38,168 bases of DNA from CAZCBN01 sp964496975 (GCA_964496975.1 CAZCBN010000018.1:1-38168); one strand, 5' to 3'. Shown: positions 18,036 through 27,003, counted from the stretch's first letter. Program-made: numbers and translations. The notes: a model not told the origin generated them from the letters alone.

Positions 18036-19388
18036 TCAGGGAGCGGTCGGCTCGGCGGCCCGCGTCAACCCCTCCGCGGCGAGCTGCTCGCGCAGCGCGA
18101 CGAGCAGGCTCTCGTGCAGGCTCGGGCCCTCGGATGCCGCGGCCGCGGCGTGCTGGGCGAGCCACTCTGCACGCTGGGTCGTCGTGGCGAGAATCTCCTG
18201 CCGCACGGCCTCGCGGCGCCGCGACATCTCGGCCACCGCCTCGGCGCGCTCGGCGACGGACTTGCCGCGCAGCGCCTCGGGAAGTTGCTCCTCAGGGATC
18301 TCGGCGATCGCGACGCTCTCGGTTCGCACGGCGTCGACCAGGTCCCACTCGCGGTTGTCGTAGAGCGTGCCCGCCTTGGCCTCGTACCGGGAAGCGGCGA
18401 CGCCCGCGGAGGCGTTCAACGCGTCCTGCGTGCTCTGCCGTGCGAGGGCGTGCTCGCGGAGGGACTGATCGCCGAACGCGAGGTAGGTGGCGTTAAGCTG
18501 CGTGTTCAGCTCGCCGAGTCGGTCGTCGTAGGGCGTCGGCGGCTCGGTCACGGAGCGGTGTGAATCGATGCAGGCATACACACCGCCGCCGAGGCGGGCG
18601 CCGTCCTTCCACCCGGCGTCGCTGCCGTCGCCCCCGTCGCGGCAGTAGATGGTGTTCACGGTGATGCCGGCGGCGCGGGCCGCGGCGATGCTCTCCGCGT
18701 ACGGCTCGCTTCCCTGGGAGAAGGGCTCGTTACCCGCGATCACGATGATGCGGACGACCGGGCCGCGCGGACGGGCCGCGTCGATCGGCGTTGTAGCGTG
18801 GCCTCGGACGGCCGCCTGAACCGCGGCGGCGGCCGACTCTTCGAGCGACGCCGGCCTGCCGCTGGGGGACGGGGCCGGGTCCCCGGGACGGGGGATCCAG
18901 TTCAGTTCGCGCGTGGCGACGCTGATCGCGAGGCCGCAGTACTCCTCGCCGCCGTGGGTCTGCAGGCTGAAGAGCTGCTCGCTGAGCATGTCGAGGTTCG
19001 CGGTGAAGGGCGTGCGCAGGCGCACGTGCCCCTGCTCGGCCGGCACCCAGTCGTTGCCGTACTCGTACAGCGCGACCTGCAGCCTGGCGGGCGTGCCGCG
19101 GTGGCTCGCGTGGCGGACCTCGTTCACGACGGCCCAGAGCGCCGCCTTGGCCTGCTGGATGAGGCCGTCCATGGAGTTTGACGTGTCGAGCAGCAGCGCG
19201 AGCTGCACGACGGGGCCCTCGTCGTGCGTGTGGCGTGGGTCGTGCGCGGCGGGGGCGACGTGGTGCGGGCTTGGCTTCATCGCGCTGCCGGTGGCGACGG
19301 CCGCGGCAAGCCCCGCGGCGGCGAAGAGCCACGCGGGGAGCCGCGCGATGCGACGTGCGGAGGTGTGCGGGCGGGTGAGCATGCTCAT
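18036..19388 (-). CDS. Exported von Willebrand factor A domain protein
   Basis: 450-residue protein with a signal peptide or membrane anchor (about 16-34). The VWA domain follows with the metal-site motif DTSNS (68-72) in VQLALLLDTSNSMDGLI. The block HGGEEYCGLAI and the strand VVRIIVIAGNEPFSQG belong to a conserved family of secreted VWA proteins. Between RELNW and VVRII lies an extra low-complexity loop of about 40 residues (165-208). After the VWA domain come a Cys-containing segment (VYACIDSHRS) and a helical, Glu/Ala-rich C-terminal half. The ATG at 19388 has AAGGAGA seven bases upstream. It is the third large minus-strand gene in a row, 199 bases after the double-VWA gene. A palindrome lies upstream. 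The ligand is unknown. Confidence 0.88.
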   Translation of the reverse strand: MSMLTRPHTSARRIARLPAWLFAAAGLAAAVATGSAMKPSPHHVAPAAHDPRHTHDEGPVVQLALLLDTSNSMDGLIQQAKAALWAVVNEVRHASHRGTPARLQVALYEYGNDWVPAEQGHVRLRTPFTANLDMLSEQLFSLQTHGGEEYCGLAISVATRELNWIPRPGDPAPSPSGRPASLEESAAAAVQAAVRGHATTPIDAARPRGPVVRIIVIAGNEPFSQGSEPYAESIAAARAAGITVNTIYCRDGGDGSDAGWKDGARLGGGVYACIDSHRSVTEPPTPYDDRLGELNTQLNATYLAFGDQSLREHALARQSTQDALNASAGVAASRYEAKAGTLYDNREWDLVDAVRTESVAIAEIPEEQLPEALRGKSVAERAEAVAEMSRRREAVRQEILATTTQRAEWLAQHAAAAASEGPSLHESLLVALREQLAAEGLTRAAEPTAP

Positions 19389-19522
19389 GTCGGGTTCTCC
19401 TTGTTCGGGTCGCGTGGCGGCGTCGAGGGCTGAGGCCGCGGCGCCGGGCGCGTCCCATGACGTGGAGTGTGCGGCGTCCGCCCGGCGCGCGGGCACGCCG
19501 TGTCGCGGTGTGTGACCGCCGC

Positions 19523-19537
19523 GTGACACCGTGTCAC
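19523..19537. promoter_or_regulatory. Perfect 15-bp palindrome, candidate operator
   Basis: GTGACACCGTGTCAC has 7-bp arms around one base. Related half-sites flank it: GTGTGAC at about 19509-19515 and GTGTCA at 19542-19547. It sits 135 bases upstream of the exported VWA gene's start (minus strand) and just past the stop of the double-VWA gene. This is where a repressor or activator of the VWA gene could bind. I cannot assign it to a known regulator. Confidence 0.5.
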
Positions 19538-19587
19538 AGGGGTGTCAGGCCCGTGGGTCGCGAGCGTGCGGCGTGGGCGGCGAATGG

Positions 19588-22500
19588 TCAGGTGGCGTCG
19601 GGGTCGCCTTCGTCAAAGCGGCGTGCCGCCCGACGTTTGGCGGCCAGCAGGTCGGCGATGTTTGCGGGCTGTTGGTCTTCAGCGGGCGCGTCGACTGTCG
19701 GCGGCGCGGCGCTCGGCGGAGCGGACGGCGACGCGGCGGGGCGCGCGGCCCCCCGCTGCAGCCGTTCGAGCGCTCGCTCGCGGCGTTGCCGCAGGTCTGC
19801 GTCCAGCGCGGCCGCCCGCCGCCGTTGCTGCGCTTCGGCGAGGGCGTCCGCGTCGGCGCTCGTGAGCGGGGGCGCGGGTGGCGCAGGTCGCTGCGTCGCG
19901 ACCGTTTCGCTCGCCTGGGCGGGTGAAGGCGCCGGCCCGGTCACGCGGGTCCGCGGCATGACGGGGCGAGCGCCGGGCTCCGCGGCTGCCGCGGCGACAG
20001 CGGCCTGCTCGCGGCTCGGCAGGAGCCGCTCCCACGCGACGCGGCGCGACGCGAGGTCCATCAGAAACGCCGCGAGCGCCCCCGCGAGCAACGCGGGCCA
20101 CAGCGGCGTCGTCGCCTCCCGCGGCTCAACGTCCGCGCGGTCGAATAGCGCGGCCGCCTCCGGATCGGAGAGGCTCAGCACCCGGCCCCCGCCCGCCTCG
20201 GCGATGCGGGCGAGCGCGGCGCGGTCGGAGGTGAGCGCGTCAAACTCCCGGCCCTCGCTCACGGTCGCGCCGGCGACGTGGGCCGGGAGCGGCTCGCCGG
20301 ATTGCGTCGGCGACGCCACGACGAGGTGCACGCCCGCGCCCGCGACGCGAACATCTCCCTCGTATCGGCCTGGCCCGGTCTGCCGCAGGACGCCGCGCTG
20401 CGACGAGCCCTGCGGGTCGTAGACCACGATCGGGACGGCGAGGCCGTCGGCGGGGGAGCCGCGATCGTCGGCGATGTCGAGGCGGACTGCGAGCCCGTCG
20501 TCGCTTGGCTCGACGCGCAGCACGCCGCGGTCGGACTGAGGCACGCGGGCGAGCGAGCGTGCAATCTGCGACCACAGCGCCTCGTACCCCGGCCACGAGA
20601 GCCAGGGCGTGGCCCACCGCGACGCGTCCGACGTGAAGGCCGCGACCTGCCCGAGCCCGACCTGCCAATGCGCAAGCAGGGGCTCGCCCGTCTCCGTCGC
20701 GAGGGCGTGGGTGATGCCGGCCTCGGGGCGGGTGGACGTGAGGTCGAACCCGAGCAGCGGGGGCGGCGCGTCGATGCCGCTCGTCAGCGGGGAGCCGGTC
20801 GGCAGCGTGACCACGCCGATGCGCCCCTCGCGGTAGAGCGGCTTTCGCACGACGCGCACCGCCCGGAGGAAGACCCGCGGCAGCACGTTCGCGTTCACCA
20901 CGTTGTAAAACTGCCCGCCCCCGGCCGTCGCGACCGACTGCATGCCCGCGATGTCGGCGTCGTCGCCCACGGCAATCGCCGACACGACGATGCCCTCGGC
21001 CCGCATCTGCTCCGCAAGCGTCGGCAGCGTCTCCGGGTCCTGGCTCTGACCATCAGAGAGAACTATGACATGCTTCAGCGTCGCCCGGACCGCGTTGAGC
21101 CGGTCGCGGGCCACGCGGAGCGCCGGGCCGACGTTCGTGCCGCCCTCGGGCGTGATGCCGCGGACGTTCCGCGCGGCCTCTCCCGGCGCGGTGTTGGGCC
21201 CGAGCCGCACAACTTCGAGCGGGGCGTTGTCAAATGCGACGACGCCGACCAGGTCCGACTCCTCCAACGAGGCGATCGCGCGGACCACCGACTCGTTCGC
21301 GATCTCCTGCTGCGTGCGTGCCGAGCCGAGCACGCCCTGACGCATGGATCCCGATTTGTCGATCACAAAGACGATCGCGGCCTCGGGCTGGACGACGTCG
21401 TCGGGCACGTCGAGCGAGACGGGCAGCGCCGCGGCGAGCGGGCTGCCCTTCCAACCACCCGCCGCGAAGCCCTCCTCGCCGCCGATCATGATGAGCCCGA
21501 CGCCCAGCTGCTCGACGGCGTCGATCAGCAGGGCCTGCGTCGCATCGTCCATGTCGTCGGCGGGCACGTCCTGCAGCACGATCAGGTCGAACGCCGAGAG
21601 GGCGAGCAGCGACCGCGGCGTGCCCGAAGAGGGCACGGTCTGCACGGCAAAGCCGGCCCGCTCCAGCGTCTGCCCAAGCTGGCCGCCGGCCCCGCCCGGC
21701 TGCGCATCGGAGACACCGTCGACGACGAGCACCGAGCTGCCCGACGGCGCGAGCGTGAAGGCGGTCGCGGCGTTGTTCACCGCGAACGTGTCGCCTACGG
21801 GGGCCCCCGCCGGCGAGAGGTCGGGCTCGAACACGGCTTCAAACCGGTGAAGCCGCCCCGCGCCGATCGGCACTTCGATCACCCGGACGTTCGCCCCGGG
21901 GGCAAGCGAGATGCGCAGACCGTTGCCCGGCAGCTCGCCGTTCAGGTCCACCGGCTCGCCCTCCGCGCTGAGCCGCAGCGTGCCCGAGGCGTCGCTCGCC
22001 GCACGCAGCACGGCCCGCAGGCGGACGGGCGACTCGCGGTTCGCGGTGGGCGGCGCGTCGAGCCGCTCGAAGACCACTTCGTTCTGAACGTCGTACTCGA
22101 TCGGGAGGACGTCGACCCGGACGCCGCCCCCGCCCGGTCTGGAGCGGAGCGAGCCGGCGACGTACGCCGCGTCGCCCGCCGTCTCCCGGCCGTCCGAGAC
22201 CAGCACCACACGGCCCGATGCGTCAGCGGGCAGCAGCGCCGCGGCCAGGCGCAACGCCGAGGCCGCATCGGTCCCGGGCAGGCCCCGGGCGGCGATCTCG
22301 CCCGGCCACGAAGGCTTCAGTGACGGCGCGACCACGGCGGCCGCGGCACCGTCAAACGCGACGACGCCGAGCCGGTCTGTCGAGCGCTTGCCCCGCGTGG
22401 CCCGCACGAAGAACTCGCGCGCGGCTTCTTCGAGCGAGCGCACACCGCCGTCCGGGCTCGCGCCGAAGCCGGCGTAACGACGCACCGAGCCGGAGACGTC

Positions 22501-22710
22501 GATCGCCGCGACGACGGCGATGTTGTCCCGTTCCCGGCGTGAGGCCGCCCCGGCGAGCGCCGCGGCCAGCAACGCAAAGGCCACCGCCCTTGCGGCGATC
22601 GCGAGCCCTCGCCGCCACGCCGCGGCGACGATGAGCCACCGCCACGCGAGCACCGCGAGCGGGATCGCCGCCGCCGCGAGCCAGAGCCAAGCCACCTGTT
22701 CGAATCGCAC
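19588..22710 (-). CDS. Membrane protein with two VWA domains and a GATase1-like domain
   Basis: 1040-residue Bat-like membrane protein. N-terminal hydrophobic segments (about 5-30 and 38-57) are followed by a first VWA domain (about 65-210, metal motif DVSGS). A beta-rich region comes next, then a class I glutamine-amidotransferase-like domain (about 325-435, with FDLIVLQDVPADD and LIMIGGEEGFAAGGW). A second VWA domain follows (about 445-620, metal motif DKSGS, with GGTNVG and VLSDGQ). A further beta region has SDASRWATPWLSWPGYE. One membrane segment near 905-925 precedes a Pro/Ala/Arg-rich tail. I chose the GTG at 22710 because MRFEQ...LW is the usual opening of this family; a TTG at 22716 is an alternative. 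Neither has a clear ribosome site. Its start is 36 bases from the stop of the giant membrane gene, so the two probably form an operon. Planctomycete relatives usually sit with MoxR and DUF58 genes, which are not here. Confidence 0.9.
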   Translation of the reverse strand: MRFEQVAWLWLAAAAIPLAVLAWRWLIVAAAWRRGLAIAARAVAFALLAAALAGAASRRERDNIAVVAAIDVSGSVRRYAGFGASPDGGVRSLEEAAREFFVRATRGKRSTDRLGVVAFDGAAAAVVAPSLKPSWPGEIAARGLPGTDAASALRLAAALLPADASGRVVLVSDGRETAGDAAYVAGSLRSRPGGGGVRVDVLPIEYDVQNEVVFERLDAPPTANRESPVRLRAVLRAASDASGTLRLSAEGEPVDLNGELPGNGLRISLAPGANVRVIEVPIGAGRLHRFEAVFEPDLSPAGAPVGDTFAVNNAATAFTLAPSGSSVLVVDGVSDAQPGGAGGQLGQTLERAGFAVQTVPSSGTPRSLLALSAFDLIVLQDVPADDMDDATQALLIDAVEQLGVGLIMIGGEEGFAAGGWKGSPLAAALPVSLDVPDDVVQPEAAIVFVIDKSGSMRQGVLGSARTQQEIANESVVRAIASLEESDLVGVVAFDNAPLEVVRLGPNTAPGEAARNVRGITPEGGTNVGPALRVARDRLNAVRATLKHVIVLSDGQSQDPETLPTLAEQMRAEGIVVSAIAVGDDADIAGMQSVATAGGGQFYNVVNANVLPRVFLRAVRVVRKPLYREGRIGVVTLPTGSPLTSGIDAPPPLLGFDLTSTRPEAGITHALATETGEPLLAHWQVGLGQVAAFTSDASRWATPWLSWPGYEALWSQIARSLARVPQSDRGVLRVEPSDDGLAVRLDIADDRGSPADGLAVPIVVYDPQGSSQRGVLRQTGPGRYEGDVRVAGAGVHLVVASPTQSGEPLPAHVAGATVSEGREFDALTSDRAALARIAEAGGGRVLSLSDPEAAALFDRADVEPREATTPLWPALLAGALAAFLMDLASRRVAWERLLPSREQAAVAAAAAEPGARPVMPRTRVTGPAPSPAQASETVATQRPAPPAPPLTSADADALAEAQQRRRAAALDADLRQRRERALERLQRGAARPAASPSAPPSAAPPTVDAPAEDQQPANIADLLAAKRRAARRFDEGDPDAT

Positions 22711-22746
22711 GTCCAAAGCGTCTGCTGCCCCCGCGGTCCCGCCGCC

Positions 22747-25716
22747 TCATCGACCCCCGGGCGACGCCGCCCCGCCGTCGCCGGCGGGACGGGCCGAGCC
22801 CGCGTCGTCCGCCGGACGCGCGGGCGCGCCGTCACCCTCGGCCCGCTGCGAATATCGCTCAAAGACACGCCGAACGAGGTCCTGGTACCTCGGCGGCACG
22901 GCCCGCCGCTCGATCGCCCGCTGCGCCCCGCGCGCCGCCTCGCGGAGCGCCTCGGGCGTTCGCGCCGGCGCGTTGCGGGCCGCCTCGCCCTCCGACCTCG
23001 GCCGCTGCCCGGCGAAACGCGACGGCCCCTCCCCCGCCCCGTCGCCCTGGCCCGCCCCACGCAGGTCCACGGTCTCCTCGCGGATCGGCCACGCGGCGTC
23101 GCCAGGCCGGCCCGACACCCCGGCGTTGTCGCCGCCGACCGGCCGATCCCCGTCGGCCCCGCGCGTGCCCGCGGGACCTGATCGCTCCGACAACGCGCCC
23201 GGCGTCGACGGTTCGCCATCGCGCCCCGCCGCTGGGTCGGGCCGCTCGGCGGTCGACGCATCTGTACTGCGCGGCTCCGCATTCGGCCCATCCGTGTTCG
23301 GCGCATCCGAGCGCGGCTGATCCGGGCCCCCTGCTTCGCCGTCGCCGTCCGGCGGGCGAGACTCTCGGTTCGCGTCCGCCATCTCACGGGCGAGCCGCTC
23401 CATCCGCTCCCGCTGCTCGGGCGAGGCCCGCTCCAGCAGGCGTTCCGCTTGCTCGCGCAGCGACCCGGCGTCGCGGGAGAGTTCGCGCGCGAGCGACCGG
23501 TTTCGCTCCAACGCATCAAGGGCCCGATCGATCGCCTCGGGCGAGATCCCGTCCGTCGGCAGATCGCCCGGCCGCGCGCCCGCGGGCGTGGCGTCGGGAG
23601 GCGTCTGTTCCCCAGCGGGCGCTTCCCGCGACTCTTCCCCCGATGTCGAGTCGGGCCGTTCGCCGCCGCCGCTGGTCGGACGCGGCGTGCCCCTTTCGGC
23701 CGGCTCGCCTGGGGGCGACGTGCCCGGCTGCGGCGAGCGCTCGCCCGCGTCGCCCGGCCCACGTTCTTCGCCGGAGGTCTCGCCCCGCTCACCCTGCTCA
23801 CTCCGCTCGGCCTGCTCAGTCCGCTCAGTCCGCTGGGCCTCGCGCGGCGACTCGGCTCCCGCCTCCCCGCCCTGCGCCGCAGGATCGTTCTGCTCGCCGT
23901 TCGCGGCGTCCCTCTCCCCGGCCCCCTCTTCGCCCGAAGGCGACGGACGAGGCTGCGGAGCGGCCTGCGATTCCGTCCCCGGTTCGCCGGGCGCCTCGCC
24001 GGGCTGCTCCCGCGCGTCCGACGGCCTCGCGTTGTTCGGCGCGCCGCCGTCCAACGCATCCGCAAGACGCCGCAGGTCGTCCGCGGCCTCTCGCGCCGCC
24101 CGGCGCTCCGCGGGCTCACGCGGATCCGGCTGGTTCGGTGCCGCGCCCGACGCATCGCGCCTCGGGTCCGCCCCGGCCCCGTCGTCCGACGGCGACGCCG
24201 ACGTCGCGGGCTCGGCCGGAGTTTCGGTGGACGCCGCATCAGCCTGATCGCGCGGCTTCTCCGTCTCGCTCCTACCCCCGCCTGCGTCGTCGGTGCTCCG
24301 AGACTCATCCCCCCGCGGCTCGCCCGTCGTGTCGCCCTTCGTGTCGCCCGGTCGCACGTCCGATGGCTGCGGCGCGTCGGACGTCGGCGGCGGCGTCTCG
24401 CCCGCGGCGCGTCCGCGCTCCAACTCTTCCGCAAGCCGACGCAGCGACTCCGCCACGCTCGCCGCTTCATCCGGCGAGGCAGCAGGCACGTCACGCGGCC
24501 CGACATCATCGTCACCCGCAGCAGCCCCCGGGTCGCCCTCTGGGCCGCCGTTGCTTGGCGCGTCCGCGGTTGCATCGCCCGGAACCGCCGTGTCCACCGG
24601 TTGGGCGGTGGGGGGGGTGCTCGCGATTGCGCCGTCGCTTGTCGATTCCACCGCATCCGCGGTCGTGCCCGCGTCAGCCGCCTGCGGCTCCGCCGAAGCC
24701 GTCGAGCCGCCCGAAAGCAACCGCTTCGCCGCCGCACGTGCCGCGGCCAAGTCGCCCGTGCGGAACGCCTCCGCGAGCCGCTCCGCCTCCGCCGACGCCT
24801 GAGGCGGCAGACGGCTCAACGCCTCGCGCACCGCGTCGTCCCTCGCCAGGGCCCGCTCCGCCTCTTCGGCATGCGCAGAGGCCGCGCGTTGCAGCGCTTC
24901 CGCGGCGAGGGCCGCCGCCTCGGCGGGGTCGGTCTGCCGCTCGGCCAACTGCCGCTCAATCTCCGCCACCGCCTCGGCCGCCTCCGCCGCCGCGCGGCGT
25001 GCCGCCAGCGCACCCGGGTCATCCGTGGCCTCGCCGGTCGCACCCGCCGCCGCGTCCGTCTCAGACGCCGCGGCGACATCCGCCTCTTCCGATGCCGTCT
25101 CCGCGGCCGCCGCGAGCTCGCGCGTCACATCCGCGAGCGCCCCCGCCACGCCCGCCCGGGCTTCGTCCTGAGCTGCCGCAGCGCCCGCCCCGCGCGGCGG
25201 AACCCACGTAGCCACCGCCGCGCACGCCGCCGCCGTCGCCGGCCACACCAGCCACAACCGCCCGAACCGCACCGGCACCGCCCGCGAAACGCCCGCGAGC
25301 GCGCGCTCCGCCGCCGCTTCGCCGTCCCGAACCGCGAGCCTCGAAAACGCGCCCGGGTCGTCGGCGAGCGACAGCGCGCTCCCCATGCGGTCGCTCAGCC
25401 CGAGCGCCACGTCCAGCGTCTCCGCGCCCCGGAGCCTGAGCCGCGCGGCCTGCTCACGAGCGTCGTGAAGGCCGGCCACCGCGCGGGACACCACGGGCGC
25501 GGTCCACGCCAGCGACACCGCCGGCCATACCGCCCACGCCATCACCCCGGGCCAACCCAGCGGCGAGACGCCCCACCACACGAGCCCCAGCAAGGCCGCG
25601 AGGGATACACCCCATCCCAAGGCCAGCGCGACCCCGCCCACCCGCACCAGCTGCGCGAGCCACAGCCGCTGCGCACATTTCACCGCCGCACGGCGGACGC
25701 CCGGGGCATGAGCCAT
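22747..25716 (-). CDS. Large membrane protein with very long disordered region, Bat-cluster type
   Basis: 989 residues. Three hydrophobic segments (about 24-48, 56-78 and 153-172) frame a short conserved part, LDVALGLSDRMGSALSLADD (101-120). That part resembles the LD..LGL.DR..SAL motif of large membrane proteins found beside VWA/Bat genes. From about 175 to 330 it is Ala/Glu-rich helix. From about 330 to 700 it is extremely rich in Ala, Asp, Glu, Gly, Pro, Arg, Ser and Thr, with no visible fold. A helical block follows (about 715-790, SPEAIDRALDALERNRSLARELS), then more low complexity. A conserved-looking C-terminus has PPRYQDLVRRVFERYSQ. The ATG at 25716 is chosen because the sequence further up is not protein-like. 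It is the first gene of the VWA block and is divergent from trpD. Function unknown. Confidence 0.8.
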   Translation of the reverse strand: MAHAPGVRRAAVKCAQRLWLAQLVRVGGVALALGWGVSLAALLGLVWWGVSPLGWPGVMAWAVWPAVSLAWTAPVVSRAVAGLHDAREQAARLRLRGAETLDVALGLSDRMGSALSLADDPGAFSRLAVRDGEAAAERALAGVSRAVPVRFGRLWLVWPATAAACAAVATWVPPRGAGAAAAQDEARAGVAGALADVTRELAAAAETASEEADVAAASETDAAAGATGEATDDPGALAARRAAAEAAEAVAEIERQLAERQTDPAEAAALAAEALQRAASAHAEEAERALARDDAVREALSRLPPQASAEAERLAEAFRTGDLAAARAAAKRLLSGGSTASAEPQAADAGTTADAVESTSDGAIASTPPTAQPVDTAVPGDATADAPSNGGPEGDPGAAAGDDDVGPRDVPAASPDEAASVAESLRRLAEELERGRAAGETPPPTSDAPQPSDVRPGDTKGDTTGEPRGDESRSTDDAGGGRSETEKPRDQADAASTETPAEPATSASPSDDGAGADPRRDASGAAPNQPDPREPAERRAAREAADDLRRLADALDGGAPNNARPSDAREQPGEAPGEPGTESQAAPQPRPSPSGEEGAGERDAANGEQNDPAAQGGEAGAESPREAQRTERTEQAERSEQGERGETSGEERGPGDAGERSPQPGTSPPGEPAERGTPRPTSGGGERPDSTSGEESREAPAGEQTPPDATPAGARPGDLPTDGISPEAIDRALDALERNRSLARELSRDAGSLREQAERLLERASPEQRERMERLAREMADANRESRPPDGDGEAGGPDQPRSDAPNTDGPNAEPRSTDASTAERPDPAAGRDGEPSTPGALSERSGPAGTRGADGDRPVGGDNAGVSGRPGDAAWPIREETVDLRGAGQGDGAGEGPSRFAGQRPRSEGEAARNAPARTPEALREAARGAQRAIERRAVPPRYQDLVRRVFERYSQRAEGDGAPARPADDAGSARPAGDGGAASPGGR

Positions 25717-25820
25717 GCAACGATGGTACGTTCCGCCGCCCGGCCGGGCCCCGTCCCGTCGATCCGCACCCACGCGGCCGCCCCGCCGCTCGCGTCGAAC
25801 CAAAGAGCCCGCCGCGCCCC

Positions 25821-26954
25821 ATGACCGCACCACCCGACCACGCCGTTCCCGCCCCCGCCCCGGCCGGTGCCACGCCGCCGCCCCCGCCCCCGCCGGAGCT
25901 CGCCCGCCTCGTCGCCGACGAGCGGCTCGACGAGGTCGCCGCCGAGGCGTTGTTCGAACGCGTGCTTCGCGGCCACCTGGTCGATGCGCAGATCGCCGCG
26001 GTCCTCGCCCTGCTCGCCCGTCGCGGGCCGGGCGTGGCCGAGCTCGCGGGCGCGGCGCGTGCCATGCGCCGCCACGTCGAGCCCGTCCCCTTCACGCCAG
26101 CGAACGACGAGGCCCTCATCGACACCTGCGGCACCGGCGGGGCCGCCAAAACCTTCAACGTCTCGACCGCCGCCGCGATCGTCGCCGCTAGCGCAAGGCC
26201 CGCCCCGACGCGCGGCATCGCGCGCGTCGTCGTCGCCAAGCACGGCAACCGGAGCCGCACCGGCCGCGGCTCCGCCGAGGTGCTCGCCGAGATCGGCGTC
26301 AACATCGACGCCCCGCCCGCGGTACAGGCCCGTTGCCTCACCGACTGCGGCGTCTGCTTCTGCTTCGCGATGCACCACCACCCGGCGATGCGGCACGCGG
26401 CCGCCGCCCGCCGCGCCCTCGGCTTCCCCACCATTTTCAACGTTCTGGGCCCGCTCACCAACCCCGCCCGCGCCGCCCGACAGCTCATCGGCGTCTGGTC
26501 CGCCGACCTCGTCGAGCCCGTCGCCGGTGCGCTCGCCCGGCTCGGCGCACAGCACGCGCTCGTCGTGCACGGCACCGCCCCCGCCGCCGAGGGCCCGGGC
26601 CACGTGGGCCTTGATGAACTCAGCACGCTGGGCCCGTCCCGCGCCGTCGAGATCGCGCGACGCTCCGCCCGGGAAATCCTTGTGAACCCCGCCGCCTTGG
26701 GTTTCGCCCCCGCACGCCTCGCCGAGCTTCAGGCCGCCGACGTCCGCCACGCCGCGCAGATCATCCGCGACGTGCTGGACCGCGCCCCCGGCCCCGCACG
26801 TGACATGACGCTCCTGAACGCCGCCGCCGCCCTCGCCGTGGCCGACGCCGTGGAAACCCTCGCCGAAGGCATAGAGCTTGCCCGCGACGCGATCGACTCG
26901 GGCCGCGCCCGCGCCACGCTCGACGGCCTCATCCAAGCATCGCGGCGTTCGTAA
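25821..26954 (+). CDS. trpD: Anthranilate phosphoribosyltransferase
   Basis: Second step of tryptophan synthesis, joining anthranilate to PRPP. The 377-residue product has the PRPP-binding CGTGG motif (DTCGTGGAAKTFNVSTAAA, about 101-119). The KHGNRSRTGRGSAEVLAE loop (140 onward), NVLGPLTNP (208-216) and the anthranilate-site HHHPAMRHA are also present. The N-terminus carries about 25 extra residues rich in Pro and Ala (MTAPPDH...). The ATG at 25821 has no strong ribosome site, and later in-frame starts are possible. It stands alone, divergent from the giant membrane gene by 104 bases. No other trp gene is in the window, which fits the scattered trp genes of planctomycetes. Confidence 0.97.
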   Translation: MTAPPDHAVPAPAPAGATPPPPPPPELARLVADERLDEVAAEALFERVLRGHLVDAQIAAVLALLARRGPGVAELAGAARAMRRHVEPVPFTPANDEALIDTCGTGGAAKTFNVSTAAAIVAASARPAPTRGIARVVVAKHGNRSRTGRGSAEVLAEIGVNIDAPPAVQARCLTDCGVCFCFAMHHHPAMRHAAAARRALGFPTIFNVLGPLTNPARAARQLIGVWSADLVEPVAGALARLGAQHALVVHGTAPAAEGPGHVGLDELSTLGPSRAVEIARRSAREILVNPAALGFAPARLAELQAADVRHAAQIIRDVLDRAPGPARDMTLLNAAAALAVADAVETLAEGIELARDAIDSGRARATLDGLIQASRRS

Positions 26955-27003
26955 AGGTGCCTCGGGCCGGCATGCGTCCCGTCGCCCGCTTGGGCCGGGG
27001 CGT

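Noticed and set aside
23600..24400. Possible repeat array or CRISPR in the low-complexity stretch
   Set aside because: It is coding DNA for the disordered protein region. There are no regular spacers or conserved direct repeats.
19400..25800. A dif (XerC/D) site at the skew reversal
   Set aside because: I looked for an AT-rich 28-bp site with two arms and saw none in this very G+C-rich stretch. A diverged site cannot be excluded by eye.
20278..25824. Long plus-strand open frames antisense to the VWA and giant membrane genes
   Set aside because: Arg/Pro/Ala-rich translations without motifs. The minus-strand reading gives VWA metal sites and membrane segments.
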